The notes: generated by a model from the sequence alone, not told the origin. A DNA stretch of 64,000 nucleotides from Paraburkholderia aromaticivorans (GCF_002278075.1 NZ_CP022990.1:62001-126000), one strand, 5' to 3'; numbered from the stretch's first letter, positions 8,713 to 18,075 are shown. A program made the numbers and translations.

Positions 8713-9165
8713 TTACGAGTCGATGAGGCGTTTGAGCAAGTCGACGCCGGCAGCGAGTTGTCGTTGCTCGGCCGCCGAGAAGCGCGTCTGGATAGTGCGG
8801 AACAGCCAGTCTTCGCGCGCCGCGCGGCTTGCCTTGATCTTCTTGCGGAAAGCGGGGGTGAGGGAAAGAACCGTTTGCCGGCCGTCGTTCGGATCGGGCG
8901 CGCCGCTGACCAGCCCGGCGGCTTTCAGAACCGACAGCGTCTCGCCCATGGATTGCGGGCGCATGCCATGGGCGCGCGCCAGCGCGGTGACCGTGGCCGG
9001 ACCTTCGCGCTCCAGCAAGCCGAGTACCTGCACCTGCGAAGGCGTGAAATCGCCGACGTGCGACTCTTCGCGCAGGCGGCGGCGCAGTTTGCCGACCAGC
9101 ACGCGCAAGTCTTCCGCCACGATGTGCAGGGCGTCGGGATCGATCGGGGAGTCTTGCTTGGTCAT
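8713..9165 (-). CDS. MarR-family transcriptional regulator
   Basis: Winged-helix repressor of 150 residues. The HTH lies at about residues 55-90 (ATVTALARAHGMRPQSMGETLSVL), followed by the wing SGAPDPNDGRQTVLSLT, whose DPNDGR is the family signature (DxRxxx). Helices at both ends form the dimer interface. It is the first gene of a minus-strand set with an isochorismatase-like hydrolase and an MFS exporter, a layout usual for phenolic-responsive MarR regulons. A perfect palindrome at 9190-9208 lies just upstream and is the likely autoregulatory operator. Confidence 0.9.
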   Translation of the reverse strand: MTKQDSPIDPDALHIVAEDLRVLVGKLRRRLREESHVGDFTPSQVQVLGLLEREGPATVTALARAHGMRPQSMGETLSVLKAAGLVSGAPDPNDGRQTVLSLTPAFRKKIKASRAAREDWLFRTIQTRFSAAEQRQLAAGVDLLKRLIDS

Positions 9166-9189
9166 GTTGCGATAAATATGAAGGCTACC

Positions 9190-9208
9190 TACGAAGGTTA
9201 CCTTCGTA
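9190..9208. promoter_or_regulatory. Palindromic operator upstream of marR
   Basis: TACGAAGGTTACCTTCGTA is a perfect dyad with 9-base arms and one central base, 24 bases before the marR start. Size and symmetry match MarR-family operators. AT-rich TATAC and CATATT segments next to it could be the -10 of the minus-strand promoter, so binding would block transcription. Confidence 0.7.
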
Positions 9209-9426
9209 TATGCCTGAAGTCAAGTTGGGGATGGGCGAGGTGGAGAATGGGCGCAGGCTCTGCCGGCCTCGCTGCGAAGCGCGGTGCGGGCGTGGGCGCC
9301 GAGCGCTCGCGTGCTCAGGTGTTCGGTACCAAGAAGACTCGCGCGCTTGTCTTTTTGTCTACGGCGATGTCAATATCTGGGCATGTCGCCGAGAATGACG
9401 ACCCACACAAAACGACGAAACGTCCC

Positions 9427-9960
9427 ATGCAACACGGTCCCGCCATCACTTTCCGGTTTGCCGGCCAGTCCGACGCGAACGCGATCCGCACGATCGAATC
9501 CGAAGCAGGGCAGCGCTTTTTCAGCGTCGACATGGCGGGGATCGCGGACGCGCCGCCTATGGATCTGGAACTCGTCGTTCGCAAGATCGCGGCACGGGAG
9601 ATCATCGTCGCCGTCGATGCCGATGCCGATGCAACGTGCGCCGGTTTCGTGATGTTCGAGCAGCAGCCCACGCGCATCTACGTGCAGGAACTCGATGTGC
9701 TTACCGCGTATGCCGGACAGCGTATCGGCGCGGCGCTCATCGAGCAGGTCGCGCAACACGCGCGTGCGCGACGGCTCTCGCAACTCATCCTGTCGACGTT
9801 TCGCGAGGTGCCGTGGAATGCGCCGTACTACCGGCGGCTCGGGTTTCGCGATATTGAAGAAGCCGAGCTGGACGCCGCGCTGATCGAACGGCGCAATGCG
9901 CATATTGCGCGAGGACTCGATGAATCAAAGCGCGTTTTCATGCGGCGCGACCTGGCGTGA
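9427..9960 (+). CDS. GNAT-family N-acetyltransferase
   Basis: Acetyl-CoA-dependent acetyltransferase of 177 residues. The open frame extends far upstream, but the fold begins at ITFRFAGQSDANAIRTIES right after the ATG at 9427. Motif B is IYVQELDVLTAYAG, motif A is the acetyl-CoA loop GQRIGAALIEQV (near residue 98), and the C-terminal NAPYYRRLGFRDI matches the usual YxxxGF element. The substrate is unknown. It stands alone between the marR promoter region and a terminator shared with the convergent Old Yellow Enzyme gene. Confidence 0.85.
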   Translation: MQHGPAITFRFAGQSDANAIRTIESEAGQRFFSVDMAGIADAPPMDLELVVRKIAAREIIVAVDADADATCAGFVMFEQQPTRIYVQELDVLTAYAGQRIGAALIEQVAQHARARRLSQLILSTFREVPWNAPYYRRLGFRDIEEAELDAALIERRNAHIARGLDESKRVFMRRDLA

Positions 9961-9992
9961 CCGGAGCTACGCCCGCGCTGTGCACGGGCATG

Positions 9993-10053
9993 AAAAAGCG
10001 CGGCAGATGTGACCGGAACAGTTCGTTCCTGCCGCGCCTGCCGCGCCTTTTTT
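9993..10053. terminator. Probable bidirectional terminator
   Basis: A5 followed by GCGCGGCAG (9998-10006) can pair with either of two tandem CTGCCGCGC copies (10029-10037 or 10038-10046); the second is followed by CTTTTTT (10047-10053). The loop is long (22-31 bases). It lies between the convergent GNAT and Old Yellow Enzyme genes. Confidence 0.65.
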
Positions 10054-10147
10054 CAGCGTACTGCCAATGCATTGGCTGCTCTAACCCGGCAGCCTAACCT
10101 CCGCCGGCTCCGCCCATAGCTTCGCCTTTCCCGGTTTGTTTCCGTGG

Positions 10148-11209
10148 TTACTCCACGGTTTCCAGCGTCGGGTAATCCACATAGCCGGTTTCGCCGCGTG
10201 CGTAGTAGGTCGCCGGATTCGGTTGGTTCAACGGCGCATTCGTGGCGAAGCGACGCACCAGGTCCGGATTTGCAATGAACAGCTGACCCCATGCGACCGC
10301 GTCCGCCTCACCCGCCTCGAGCACCTGCTGTGCGGTTTCCCGGGTGAACTTTTCGTTCGCGATATACGGGCCGCCGAATGCTTTCTTCAATTGCGGGCCG
10401 AGACGGTCGTCGCCGAGCGCTTCACGTGCGGCGATGAACGCGATCTTGCGCTTGCCGAGTTCACGGGCGACATAACCGAAGGTGGCGGCCGGATCCGAAT
10501 CGCCCATGGTGTGTGCGTCGCGGCGCGGCGCGAGATGCACGCCGACGCGGTTCGCGCCCCACACGCCGATGCAGGCGTCGGTGATTTCGAGCAGCAGGCG
10601 GGCGCGGTTTTCGATCGGGCCGCCGTACGCGTCGGTACGCTTGTTGGTGCTGTCCTGCAGGAACTGGTCGAGCAGATAGCCGTTCGCGCCGTGTACTTCG
10701 ACGCCGTCGAAGCCGGCTGCCTTGGCGTTCTCCGCGCCTTTGCGGAATGCTTCGACCACGCCGGCGATTTCGTCGAGCGCCAGGGCGCGCGGCGTCACAT
10801 AGGCGCGCTCCGGACGCACCAGGCTCACGTGGCCTTGTGCGGCGATCGCGCTCGGCGCGACCGGCAGTTCGCCGTTCAGGAACAGCGGATCGGAAATGCG
10901 GCCCACGTGCCACAGTTGCAGAAAGATCTTGCCGCCGGCGGCATGCACGGCGCTCGTAACGAGCTTCCAGCCTTCAACCTGTTCCTGCGACCAGATGCCC
11001 GGCGTTTCGGCATAGCCCACGCCTTGCGGCGTGACCGAAGTCGCTTCGCTGATGATCAGGCCGGCGGTTGCGCGTTCAGCGTAGTACTTCGCCATCAGCG
11101 CGTTCGGCACGCGGATTTCTCCGGCGCGTTGGCGTGTAAGCGGCGCCATGATGATGCGGTTCGGCAGCGTGATGTCGCCAATTTGCAGCGGATCGAAAAG
11201 AGTCGGCAT
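10148..11209 (-). CDS. nemA: Old Yellow Enzyme family alkene reductase
   Basis: FMN-dependent NAD(P)H oxidoreductase of 353 residues that reduces activated C=C bonds, and often nitro compounds and N-ethylmaleimide. The TIM barrel shows PLQIGDITLPNRIIMAPLTR at the N-terminus, the FMN/quinone-binding QLWHVGR (about residues 98-104), the substrate-anion pair His173/Asn176 in VEVHGANGYL, and DQFLQDSTNKRTDAYGG. This His-Asn pair is as in yeast OYE1. It follows an ArsR-type regulator gene (87 bases upstream, same strand), so it is probably induced by reactive electrophiles. The symbol is by family; the physiological substrate is not known. Confidence 0.9.
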   Translation of the reverse strand: MPTLFDPLQIGDITLPNRIIMAPLTRQRAGEIRVPNALMAKYYAERATAGLIISEATSVTPQGVGYAETPGIWSQEQVEGWKLVTSAVHAAGGKIFLQLWHVGRISDPLFLNGELPVAPSAIAAQGHVSLVRPERAYVTPRALALDEIAGVVEAFRKGAENAKAAGFDGVEVHGANGYLLDQFLQDSTNKRTDAYGGPIENRARLLLEITDACIGVWGANRVGVHLAPRRDAHTMGDSDPAATFGYVARELGKRKIAFIAAREALGDDRLGPQLKKAFGGPYIANEKFTRETAQQVLEAGEADAVAWGQLFIANPDLVRRFATNAPLNQPNPATYYARGETGYVDYPTLETVE

Positions 11210-11296
11210 ATGAGTTCACCTTTGACGGCGGGCGCGTGGCCCGAGCGTGACAAAAAACTGCGTGATGAAAGGAGTGCGGCGATGCGGATCAAGCGC

Positions 11297-11599
11297 CTAG
11301 AGCTGGCTGTTCATGTGCTCGAGAAACGCCTGGATGACCGGCTCGTTGCGTTTGAAAAACACCCATTGACCGACCCGCTTCGACGTGACGAGACCCGCGC
11401 GCTGCAAGGCCGCAAGGTGTGCCGATACGGTGGACTGCGACAGGCCGCAGGCCGCGTCGATCTTGCCGGCGCACACGCCGTGATCGAGCGGCAATTCCTG
11501 GTCGGCGAAATGCGCGTACGGCTCGCGCAGCCAGCCGAGAATCTCCCGGCGAACCGGGTTGGCCAGTGCTTTGTGAATCGCGTCGATGTCGAGCGTCAT
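11297..11599 (-). CDS. ArsR/SmtB-family regulator
   Basis: Small winged-helix regulator of 100 residues. LANPVRREILGWL opens the fold, the recognition helix is GLSQSTVSAHLAALQRAGLV (about 52-71), and the wing is VTSKRVGQWVFFKRN. It has no ArsR metal site in helix 3 (no CxC). Two cysteines, Cys43 (GVCAGK) and Cys51 (AACGLS), precede the recognition helix and could act as a thiol sensor. It lies upstream of the Old Yellow Enzyme gene and behind a clear palindrome, so it probably represses both genes and responds to electrophiles or a related stress. The effector is inferred. Confidence 0.87.
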   Translation of the reverse strand: MTLDIDAIHKALANPVRREILGWLREPYAHFADQELPLDHGVCAGKIDAACGLSQSTVSAHLAALQRAGLVTSKRVGQWVFFKRNEPVIQAFLEHMNSQL

Positions 11600-11681
11600 T
11601 GGGTTGGTTTCAAGGTTTTCGACAACAGGCAGGCGTGGCGCTGATTGGTGCGCGCGCCTGCATCGTTACAAGGCGAATTAT

Positions 11682-11701
11682 ATATCGTATTTTTACGATA
11701 T
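11682..11701. promoter_or_regulatory. Palindromic operator upstream of arsR
   Basis: ATATCGTA at 11682-11689 and TACGATAT at 11694-11701 form a perfect dyad around TTTT, in an AT-rich stretch about 83 bases before the arsR start. Its form matches ArsR-family 8-4-8 operators and it may overlap the promoter of the arsR-nemA unit. Confidence 0.65.
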
Positions 11702-11818
11702 GCACGAAAGCACTACGGGCAGTGGGGCGATAGATGTCACCCAAGGCATTGTCATCAGCGCATCCGGTGATCCGCCGGCCCGACGTCTCGGGCTTCGCCG
11801 GCTCCCGACTCCTCTCGC

Positions 11819-13261
11819 CTACATGCTTTCAGTTTGCTCCCAACCTCCGCCCAACACCTTGTACAGCGTCACGAGATTGGCTTGCCGGGACAGCGTATCG
11901 GTCGCGAGTTGCTGTTGCGCGGTGTAGAGCGTGCGCTGCGCATCGAGGAGGGTCAGAAAGCTGTCCGTGCCCGCCTTGTAACGTGCTTCGGCCAGTGCGT
12001 AGTAACGCTGCGAAGACGTTACGTATTCGCGATCCGCGTGCACCTGATCGATGTAGGTGGCGCGTGCCGTCAGCGCATTCGATACTTCCTTGAACGCCGT
12101 CTGGATCGTGCTTTCATAGTCGGCGACCTCGATCTGCTTCTCGATCTTCGCAACATCGAGCGATGCCTTGTTGCTACCGTAATCGAAGATCGGCATCGAC
12201 ACGCTCGGCGCAAATGCCCATGCTCCCGTGCCGGCCTTGAACAGACTCGAGAGCGTCGAACTCGACGTGCCGGCCGTCGCCGTCAACTCGATCTTCGGGA
12301 AGAACGCCGCGCGCGCGGCGCCGATGTTGGCGTTCGCCGCTTTCAGCGCATGTTCGGCCTGCACGACGTCGGGACGCCGGGTGAGCAACAGCGACGGCAC
12401 GCCGGCACCGATGTCGGCGAACATGGACTCGTCGTCGAATGAGCGGGCAGGCGGCAGGTCATCGGGAATCGGCGCGCCGAGCACGGCGACCAGATTGTTG
12501 CGGTCTTGCGCGACGGCACGACGATAAGACGCGAGGCTGGCCCTCGCGCTCGCCAGAGAATTCTCGGCTTGTTGCACGTCCAGTAGAGAAGAGTTGCCCA
12601 ACTCCTGCACGCGCTTCGTGACCTCGTAGGTCGACTGATCCGCCTTGACCGTGTCTTCGGTCAACTGCAGCAGTCGCTCATCGGACAGCAAGGTCAGATA
12701 GTCGCTCGCCACGGTCGCGATCAAACTGATCTGCGTGCTTTGGCGCGATGCATCCGTGGCGAGATAGTTCTCCAGCGCCTGACGCTTGAGGCTGCGCAAG
12801 CGCCCAAAGAAATCGATTTCCCACGACGTCGTGCCGACATTGAGATCGCTGACGCTGCTCGTCACGCCTTGGGTCCGCTCGCGAGTCAGACTGCCGCTCG
12901 CGCTGATCGACGGCGCAAGCGCGGCGCGCGTAATCCGGTATTGCGCTTCGTATTCGGCAACGTTCAACGCTGCCACGCGCATGTCGCGATTGTTCGCCAG
13001 CGCGATCCCGATCAACCGCTGCAGACGTTCATCGCGAAAGAAGCTTCGCCACGCGGTATCGACGGCGAGCGGTGCTGCCGCGGCCGTGCCGCTCGCGCTC
13101 ATTGACGCTGCCGCCGCGCTCGTGCTTTCGTAGCCGTCGCCTTGCGGATACGCCACAGCAACCGGCGCGACGGGCCGTTCATAGTGTGGATCGAGCGTGC
13201 AGCCCGCGAGCAGGGCGAGCGCGAACGCTACTGCGCAGGCACCGAGTTTGAGTTTCATCAT
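11819..13261 (-). CDS. RND efflux outer-membrane lipoprotein (NodT/OprM family)
   Basis: TolC-like outer-membrane channel of 480 residues. A signal peptide with a lipobox LLAGC gives a lipidated Cys near residue 21. Two repeats of the outer-membrane efflux domain follow, with typical GSLTRER, SWEIDFFGRL, LLTRRPDVVQAEHAL and LDAQRTLYTAQQQL segments. It is the last gene of a three-gene pump operon and overlaps the permease gene by four bases (ATGA), indicating translational coupling. It would complete a tripartite pump with the permease at 13258-16461 and adaptor at 16474-17703. Confidence 0.92.
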   Translation of the reverse strand: MMKLKLGACAVAFALALLAGCTLDPHYERPVAPVAVAYPQGDGYESTSAAAASMSASGTAAAAPLAVDTAWRSFFRDERLQRLIGIALANNRDMRVAALNVAEYEAQYRITRAALAPSISASGSLTRERTQGVTSSVSDLNVGTTSWEIDFFGRLRSLKRQALENYLATDASRQSTQISLIATVASDYLTLLSDERLLQLTEDTVKADQSTYEVTKRVQELGNSSLLDVQQAENSLASARASLASYRRAVAQDRNNLVAVLGAPIPDDLPPARSFDDESMFADIGAGVPSLLLTRRPDVVQAEHALKAANANIGAARAAFFPKIELTATAGTSSSTLSSLFKAGTGAWAFAPSVSMPIFDYGSNKASLDVAKIEKQIEVADYESTIQTAFKEVSNALTARATYIDQVHADREYVTSSQRYYALAEARYKAGTDSFLTLLDAQRTLYTAQQQLATDTLSRQANLVTLYKVLGGGWEQTESM

Positions 13262-16200
13262 TTCACCCCTTGCTGTTGGCTGGTGTCGCCGTGCTCGCCG
13301 AACAGCCGTCGCACGACGACGAAGAACACCGGCACGAAAAAGATCGCGAGGAACGTGGCGGCGATCATCCCGCCCATCACGCCGGTACCGATCGCATGAC
13401 GGCTCGCCGAACCGGCGCCTGTGCTGATCACGAGCGGCAGGACGCCGAATACGAAGGCGAGCGACGTCATCAGGATCGGCCGCAGCCGTAGCCGCGCGGC
13501 TTCGATGGTGGCCTCGATCAGCCCGCGCCCCTGCGCCTGCAGGTCCTTGGCGAATTCGACGATCAGGATTGCGTTCTTGGTGGACAGGCCAATGGTCGCG
13601 AGCAGGCCGACCTTGAAATAGATGTCGTCGGAGAGCCCGCGGATATGCGCGCCCAGCACCGCCCCGAGCACGCCGAGCGGCACCACCAGAATCACCGCGA
13701 TCGGAATGGACCAGCTTTCATACAGGCCGGCCAGGCAGAGGAACACCACGATCAGCGAAATCGCGTACAGATAGATCGCTTGCGAGCCGGCAATGCGCTC
13801 CTGGTACGATTGCCCGGTCCAGTCGATGCCGTAGCCCGCGGGCAGTCTCTTGACGAGCGCATCGACGGCGTCCATCGCCTGGCCGGTGCTGGTGTTCGCG
13901 CCGGTTTGCGCGGTCATTTCCATCGCCAGCGTGCGGTTAAAGCGCTCGATCTGCGGCGGCCCGAAGGTCCATTTGCCGGTGGCGAAGGCGGAAAAGGGCA
14001 CCATCTCGCCGTCGTAGCCGCTCGTGGTTGAACTGCTGGTCGAGCCGCTGCTCGTCGAAGTGGTGCTGCTCGAACTGCTCGAACTGCTTGTGGTGCTCGA
14101 ACGCACATACCATCGGCCGATGTCCGACGGCATCATCCGGTACGGCGCGTCGGCCTGGACGTAGACCTTTTGAATACGCCCCGTATCGACATAGTTGTTC
14201 ACATACGAAGAGCCGAACGCCGTCTGCAACGTATCGTTCACATCGGCAATGGAGAGCCCAAGGGCGCTCGCCTTCTCACGGTCGATGTCGACATGGAACT
14301 GCGGCGTGTCGTCGAGACCGCCGGGACGCATGCCGGACAAGGCACGGTCTTTGGCCGCGAGCGCGAGCAGTTGCTGGCGCGCTGTCATCAGCTTGTCGTG
14401 GCCTTGGCCCGCGCGGTCTTCGAGTTCGAAGTCGAGGCCGCTTTGTGTGCCGAGCTCCTGAATGGCCGGCGGGTTGAGCGCGAAAATCTGCGCGTCGCGC
14501 GTGGCGGCGAAGTGCATGTTGGCGCGCTGGATGAGCGCCGCCGCCGAGCCGTCCTTGCCGCGCCGGGCGCTCCAGTCCTTGAGCTGTACGAAGGTCAACG
14601 CGTTGTTCTGTCCGGAACCGTTAAAGCTGAACCCGGTCAGTGCGATGATCTTGTCGACCTGCGCAAGCCCGAGATAGTAGGCTTCGACCTTCTTCACGGT
14701 TTCCAGCGTCTGCGCGGCGGGCGTGCCGACCGGCGCGGAAATCGAGGTGATGATGATCCCCTGATCCTCGTCGGGGAGGTACGACGAGGGCAGCTTCATG
14801 AAGAGCAGCGCCACGACGCCCGCGATCAACACGTAGATCACCATGTAGCGCATCGGATTGCCGACCACGCGCGAGACCGCCGAGTCGTAGCGATCCGTGC
14901 CGCGCGCAAGCACGCGGTTGAACCAGCCTAACACGCCGCGTTTCGCGTGATGCTCGACGTCGGTACGCCGCAGCAAGGTCGCGCACAGCGCCGGCGTGAG
15001 CGTCAGCGCGAGGAACACCGAAAGCAGCATCGCCGCGACGATCGTGACGGAGAACTGCCGGTAAATCGCGCCCGTCGAGCCCGAGAAGAACGCCATCGGA
15101 ATGAACACGGCGATCAGGACGGTCGTGATGCCGACCAGTGCGCCCGTGATCTGCTTCATCGCCTTGCGTGTGGCTTCGACCGGAGACAGTCCTTCTTCGG
15201 CGATCAGCCGCTCGACGTTTTCGACAACCACGATGGCGTCGTCCACCAGCAGGCCGATTGCCAGCACCAGCCCGAACATCGACAACACGTTGATCGAAAA
15301 TCCGACCGCCGACATTACCGCGAACGTGCCGAGCAAGGCGACCGGCACGACAATGGTCGGAATCAGCGTCGCGCGCAGATTCTGCAGGAACACGTACATC
15401 ACGACGAAAACCAGCATGACCGCTTCGATCAGCGTCTTCACCACTTCTTCGATCGAGATCTTCACGAACGGCGTGGTGTCGTACGGATAGTCGACTACCA
15501 CGTTGTGCGGCAATTGCCCGCTCAGTTCGTCGAGCTTGGCGCGCACGGCCTTCGCGACGCTCATCGCGTTCGCGCCGCTCGCGAGCTTGACCGCGAGCGA
15601 GGCCGCCGGCTTGCCGTTCAGGCGCGAGTCCGTACTGTAGTCGTCGCCGCCCACCTCGACGCGCGCGACGTCCTTGAGCATGACCTTCGAGCCGTCGCTG
15701 TTCACGCGCAGCAGGATCGCGCCGAACTGCGCGGGCGTGGTGAGCAGGCTCGACGCGGAAATGGTCGCGTTGATGGCCTGCGTTTTCGTGGACGGCGAGC
15801 CGCCAATCTGGCCCACCGAGAGTTGCACGTTCTGATTCGTGATAGCGGTGGTGACGTCGGCGGTGGTGAGCCCAACCGCCTGCAGCTTCACCGGGTCAAG
15901 CCAGATGCGCATGGCGTGTTGCGCGCCGAACAGCATAACGTCGCCCACGCCGTCGATCTGCGTGAGCGGGTCCTCGATCTGCGTCGCGATGATATTGCCC
16001 AGATCGATGGAATTCATGCTGCCGTCGGTCGACGACAGCGACACGATCATCAGGAACGCGTTGGCCGCTTTCGCGACCTGCACGCCTTGCTCCTGAACCG
16101 TCTGCGGCAGCGACGAACTGGCCTGCTCGACCTTGTTCTGCACTTGCACCTGCGCGATATCCGCGTTGGTGCCCTGCTGGAACGTGAGCGTGATGCGCGC

Positions 16201-16461
16201 CTGCCCGGACGAACTGCTGGTGGACGACATATAGAGCAGATGGTCGATGCCGCTCAGCTTCTGTTCGATCACCTGGGTGACGGTGGTCGCGATGGTTTCG
16301 GCCGAGGCTCCTGGATACGTTGCCGTGACCTGCACGGAAACCGGCGCCACGCTCGGATACTGTTCGATAGGAAGCGTCCCAATGGAAGCGCCGCCGATCA
16401 TCATGATGACGATGGCGATGACCCACGCGAGGATCGGTCGGTTGATAAAAAATCCTGCCAT
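13258..16461 (-). CDS. RND multidrug efflux permease (AcrB/HAE1 type)
   Basis: Inner-membrane proton antiporter of 1067 residues, the pump of a tripartite system. It starts MAGFFINRPILAWVIAIVIMM, as in AcrB/MexB. Proton-relay residues are seen in GLLVDDAIVVVENVER (TM4 Asp pair) and GLSTKNAILIVEFAKD (TM10 Lys). Two large periplasmic loops are present. An unusual Ser/Thr-only tract of about 28 residues (roughly 787-814; 14019-14102 on the plus strand) is inserted between WYVRS and GEMVPFSAF, where AcrB has a short loop. It lies between the adaptor gene (12 bases upstream) and the outer-membrane gene. Divergent two-component genes at 18076-20047 probably control it. Confidence 0.93.
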   Translation of the reverse strand: MAGFFINRPILAWVIAIVIMMIGGASIGTLPIEQYPSVAPVSVQVTATYPGASAETIATTVTQVIEQKLSGIDHLLYMSSTSSSSGQARITLTFQQGTNADIAQVQVQNKVEQASSSLPQTVQEQGVQVAKAANAFLMIVSLSSTDGSMNSIDLGNIIATQIEDPLTQIDGVGDVMLFGAQHAMRIWLDPVKLQAVGLTTADVTTAITNQNVQLSVGQIGGSPSTKTQAINATISASSLLTTPAQFGAILLRVNSDGSKVMLKDVARVEVGGDDYSTDSRLNGKPAASLAVKLASGANAMSVAKAVRAKLDELSGQLPHNVVVDYPYDTTPFVKISIEEVVKTLIEAVMLVFVVMYVFLQNLRATLIPTIVVPVALLGTFAVMSAVGFSINVLSMFGLVLAIGLLVDDAIVVVENVERLIAEEGLSPVEATRKAMKQITGALVGITTVLIAVFIPMAFFSGSTGAIYRQFSVTIVAAMLLSVFLALTLTPALCATLLRRTDVEHHAKRGVLGWFNRVLARGTDRYDSAVSRVVGNPMRYMVIYVLIAGVVALLFMKLPSSYLPDEDQGIIITSISAPVGTPAAQTLETVKKVEAYYLGLAQVDKIIALTGFSFNGSGQNNALTFVQLKDWSARRGKDGSAAALIQRANMHFAATRDAQIFALNPPAIQELGTQSGLDFELEDRAGQGHDKLMTARQQLLALAAKDRALSGMRPGGLDDTPQFHVDIDREKASALGLSIADVNDTLQTAFGSSYVNNYVDTGRIQKVYVQADAPYRMMPSDIGRWYVRSSTTSSSSSSSSTTSTSSGSTSSSTTSGYDGEMVPFSAFATGKWTFGPPQIERFNRTLAMEMTAQTGANTSTGQAMDAVDALVKRLPAGYGIDWTGQSYQERIAGSQAIYLYAISLIVVFLCLAGLYESWSIPIAVILVVPLGVLGAVLGAHIRGLSDDIYFKVGLLATIGLSTKNAILIVEFAKDLQAQGRGLIEATIEAARLRLRPILMTSLAFVFGVLPLVISTGAGSASRHAIGTGVMGGMIAATFLAIFFVPVFFVVVRRLFGEHGDTSQQQGVK

Positions 16462-16473
16462 GAGATTCTCGCT

Positions 16474-17703
16474 CTAACTATGGGCTGCCGACGGGTTGTC
16501 CGCGGTGGCGGGCGCGGCCGTTATGCCGGACGTGCCGGGACTTTCGACGGGCTTGACCACCGCACCGGCACGCGCTTTCTGCGAGCCCGCGACGATCACG
16601 CGATCGCCCGCCTTGAGGCCGCTCGTGACGAGCCAGTCGCTGCCTGATGCGGTGTCGGCCGTCACGGCTGTTTGCACGACCTTGTTGCCGGCACCGACGG
16701 TGAGCACGCTGGCAGAGCCGTCCGACGCACGGGAAACCGCGAGTTGCGGCACCGTGATCGCCTGCTGGTTCACGCCTTCTTCGAGCCGCGCGCGCACGAA
16801 CATGCCGGGCAGCAACACGCCGTCAGGATTCGGGAACACGCAGCGCAAGGTCACCGAACCGGTGGTGGTGTCGACGGTGATATCGGAGAACAGCAGCTTG
16901 CCGGCTTGCGCATAGGTGCTGCCGTCTTCCATCACCAGATGAACCACGGCGCCGTCCGTGCCGGACTGCTGCAATTGACCGCTCGCGAATTCCTTCTGCA
17001 GACGCAGCCAATCCGCGGAGGAGCGCGTGACGTCGAGATACATCTCGCTCGTCGCCTGCACCGTCGCGAGCGCGGTGGTCTGCTCAGCGGTCACGAGCGC
17101 GCCTTCGGTCACGCTCGATTTGCCGATGCGGCCCGCAATCGGCGCCACCACCCTGGTGTAGCCGAGATTGATCGCGGCGGTCTTCAGCGCGGCGCGGTCG
17201 GCGACGACGTCGGCTTTCGCCTCGTCCAGCGCGGCGACGGCGTCGTCGTAGTCCTGGCGGCTCACGCCCTGGATCTTTGAGAGTTCGGCGTAGCGCGTGG
17301 CCTTGGTCTGCGCGGCGCTCGCCGTCGCCACCGCTTTGGCCAGCGTGCCGATCGCCTGGTCGTAGGCGGCCTGATAACTGGACGCGTCGATCTGATAGAG
17401 CACGGCGCCGGCCGCGACCTGCGAGCCCTCGGTAAACAGGCGTTGTCTGACGATGCCTTCGACCTGCGGCCTGACTTCGGCGACGCGAATCGCCGAGAGC
17501 CGCCCGGACAATTCGGTGCTCGACACGACGGTATGCGGGGTGATGGTCTGGACGCTGACTTCGGGCACCGACTGCACGGGCCCATGCGACGCCTCGTCGC
17601 CACAACCGGACAACATGAACGTGGCGGCGGCAATGGCCGACGCAAGCAGCGTGAACGCCGGCGCGCGCCGTAACGGTTCAACCACGATGGTGAGAGTGGG
17701 CAT
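16474..17703 (-). CDS. RND efflux periplasmic adaptor lipoprotein (AcrA/MexA type)
   Basis: Membrane-fusion protein of 409 residues. A lipoprotein signal with lipobox MLSGC lipidates a Cys near residue 34. The order of domains is as in AcrA: lipoyl half (VRPQVEGIVRQRLFTEGSQVAAGAVLYQID), alpha-hairpin with many Ala/Lys (about 105-180), second lipoyl half (NLGYTRVVAPIAGRIGKSSV), beta-barrel, and the membrane-proximal domain ending in GLKAGDRVIVAGSQKARAG. First gene of the pump operon; the promoter region is shared with the divergent response-regulator gene. Confidence 0.92.
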   Translation of the reverse strand: MPTLTIVVEPLRRAPAFTLLASAIAAATFMLSGCGDEASHGPVQSVPEVSVQTITPHTVVSSTELSGRLSAIRVAEVRPQVEGIVRQRLFTEGSQVAAGAVLYQIDASSYQAAYDQAIGTLAKAVATASAAQTKATRYAELSKIQGVSRQDYDDAVAALDEAKADVVADRAALKTAAINLGYTRVVAPIAGRIGKSSVTEGALVTAEQTTALATVQATSEMYLDVTRSSADWLRLQKEFASGQLQQSGTDGAVVHLVMEDGSTYAQAGKLLFSDITVDTTTGSVTLRCVFPNPDGVLLPGMFVRARLEEGVNQQAITVPQLAVSRASDGSASVLTVGAGNKVVQTAVTADTASGSDWLVTSGLKAGDRVIVAGSQKARAGAVVKPVESPGTSGITAAPATADNPSAAHS

Positions 17704-18075
17704 GCTGTGAGCATCCTTCGACTGGATTCGAACAAGGTCCGTCTGGCATGCGCCGTTCGCTCGCGAAAGAGCCCACGCGGCGCTGCGCCAGCGGCTGGAT
17801 GGGACCCAGCATAGAGACCAACGTCTTACGGTGGCTTAGACAGGGATTACGACTTGTAACGGAGCGCGGCTCGTGGCGTGAGGGCGAGGTGAGCGGATGT
17901 AGTGGGAACGTGATGCCGTGCGCAAGACGCTCGAGCTGGCAGCGCCGCCGTAATAAACTGTAAGCGTGGCTAAGAACCCGCAACCGCTCGCGTCGCGCAA
18001 TTCGTTATATTTCGACAAGTGGCCGGCGCGCGGAACTGCCGTGCGTCAACTCTCCTCATCGATCGGGGCCTAGCC
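17704..18075. other. Divergent region between RND operon and two-component genes
   Basis: A 372-base non-coding gap that must hold promoters for the pump operon (minus) and the response regulator (plus). A run TAATAAACTGTAAG at about 17951-17964 is the most AT-rich part. I see no clear direct repeat of the kind OmpR-type regulators bind. Confidence 0.4.

Noticed and set aside
8464..9426. Upstream extension of the GNAT frame
   Set aside because: It is antisense to marR and crosses the marR operator; the acetyltransferase fold begins at the ATG at 9427.
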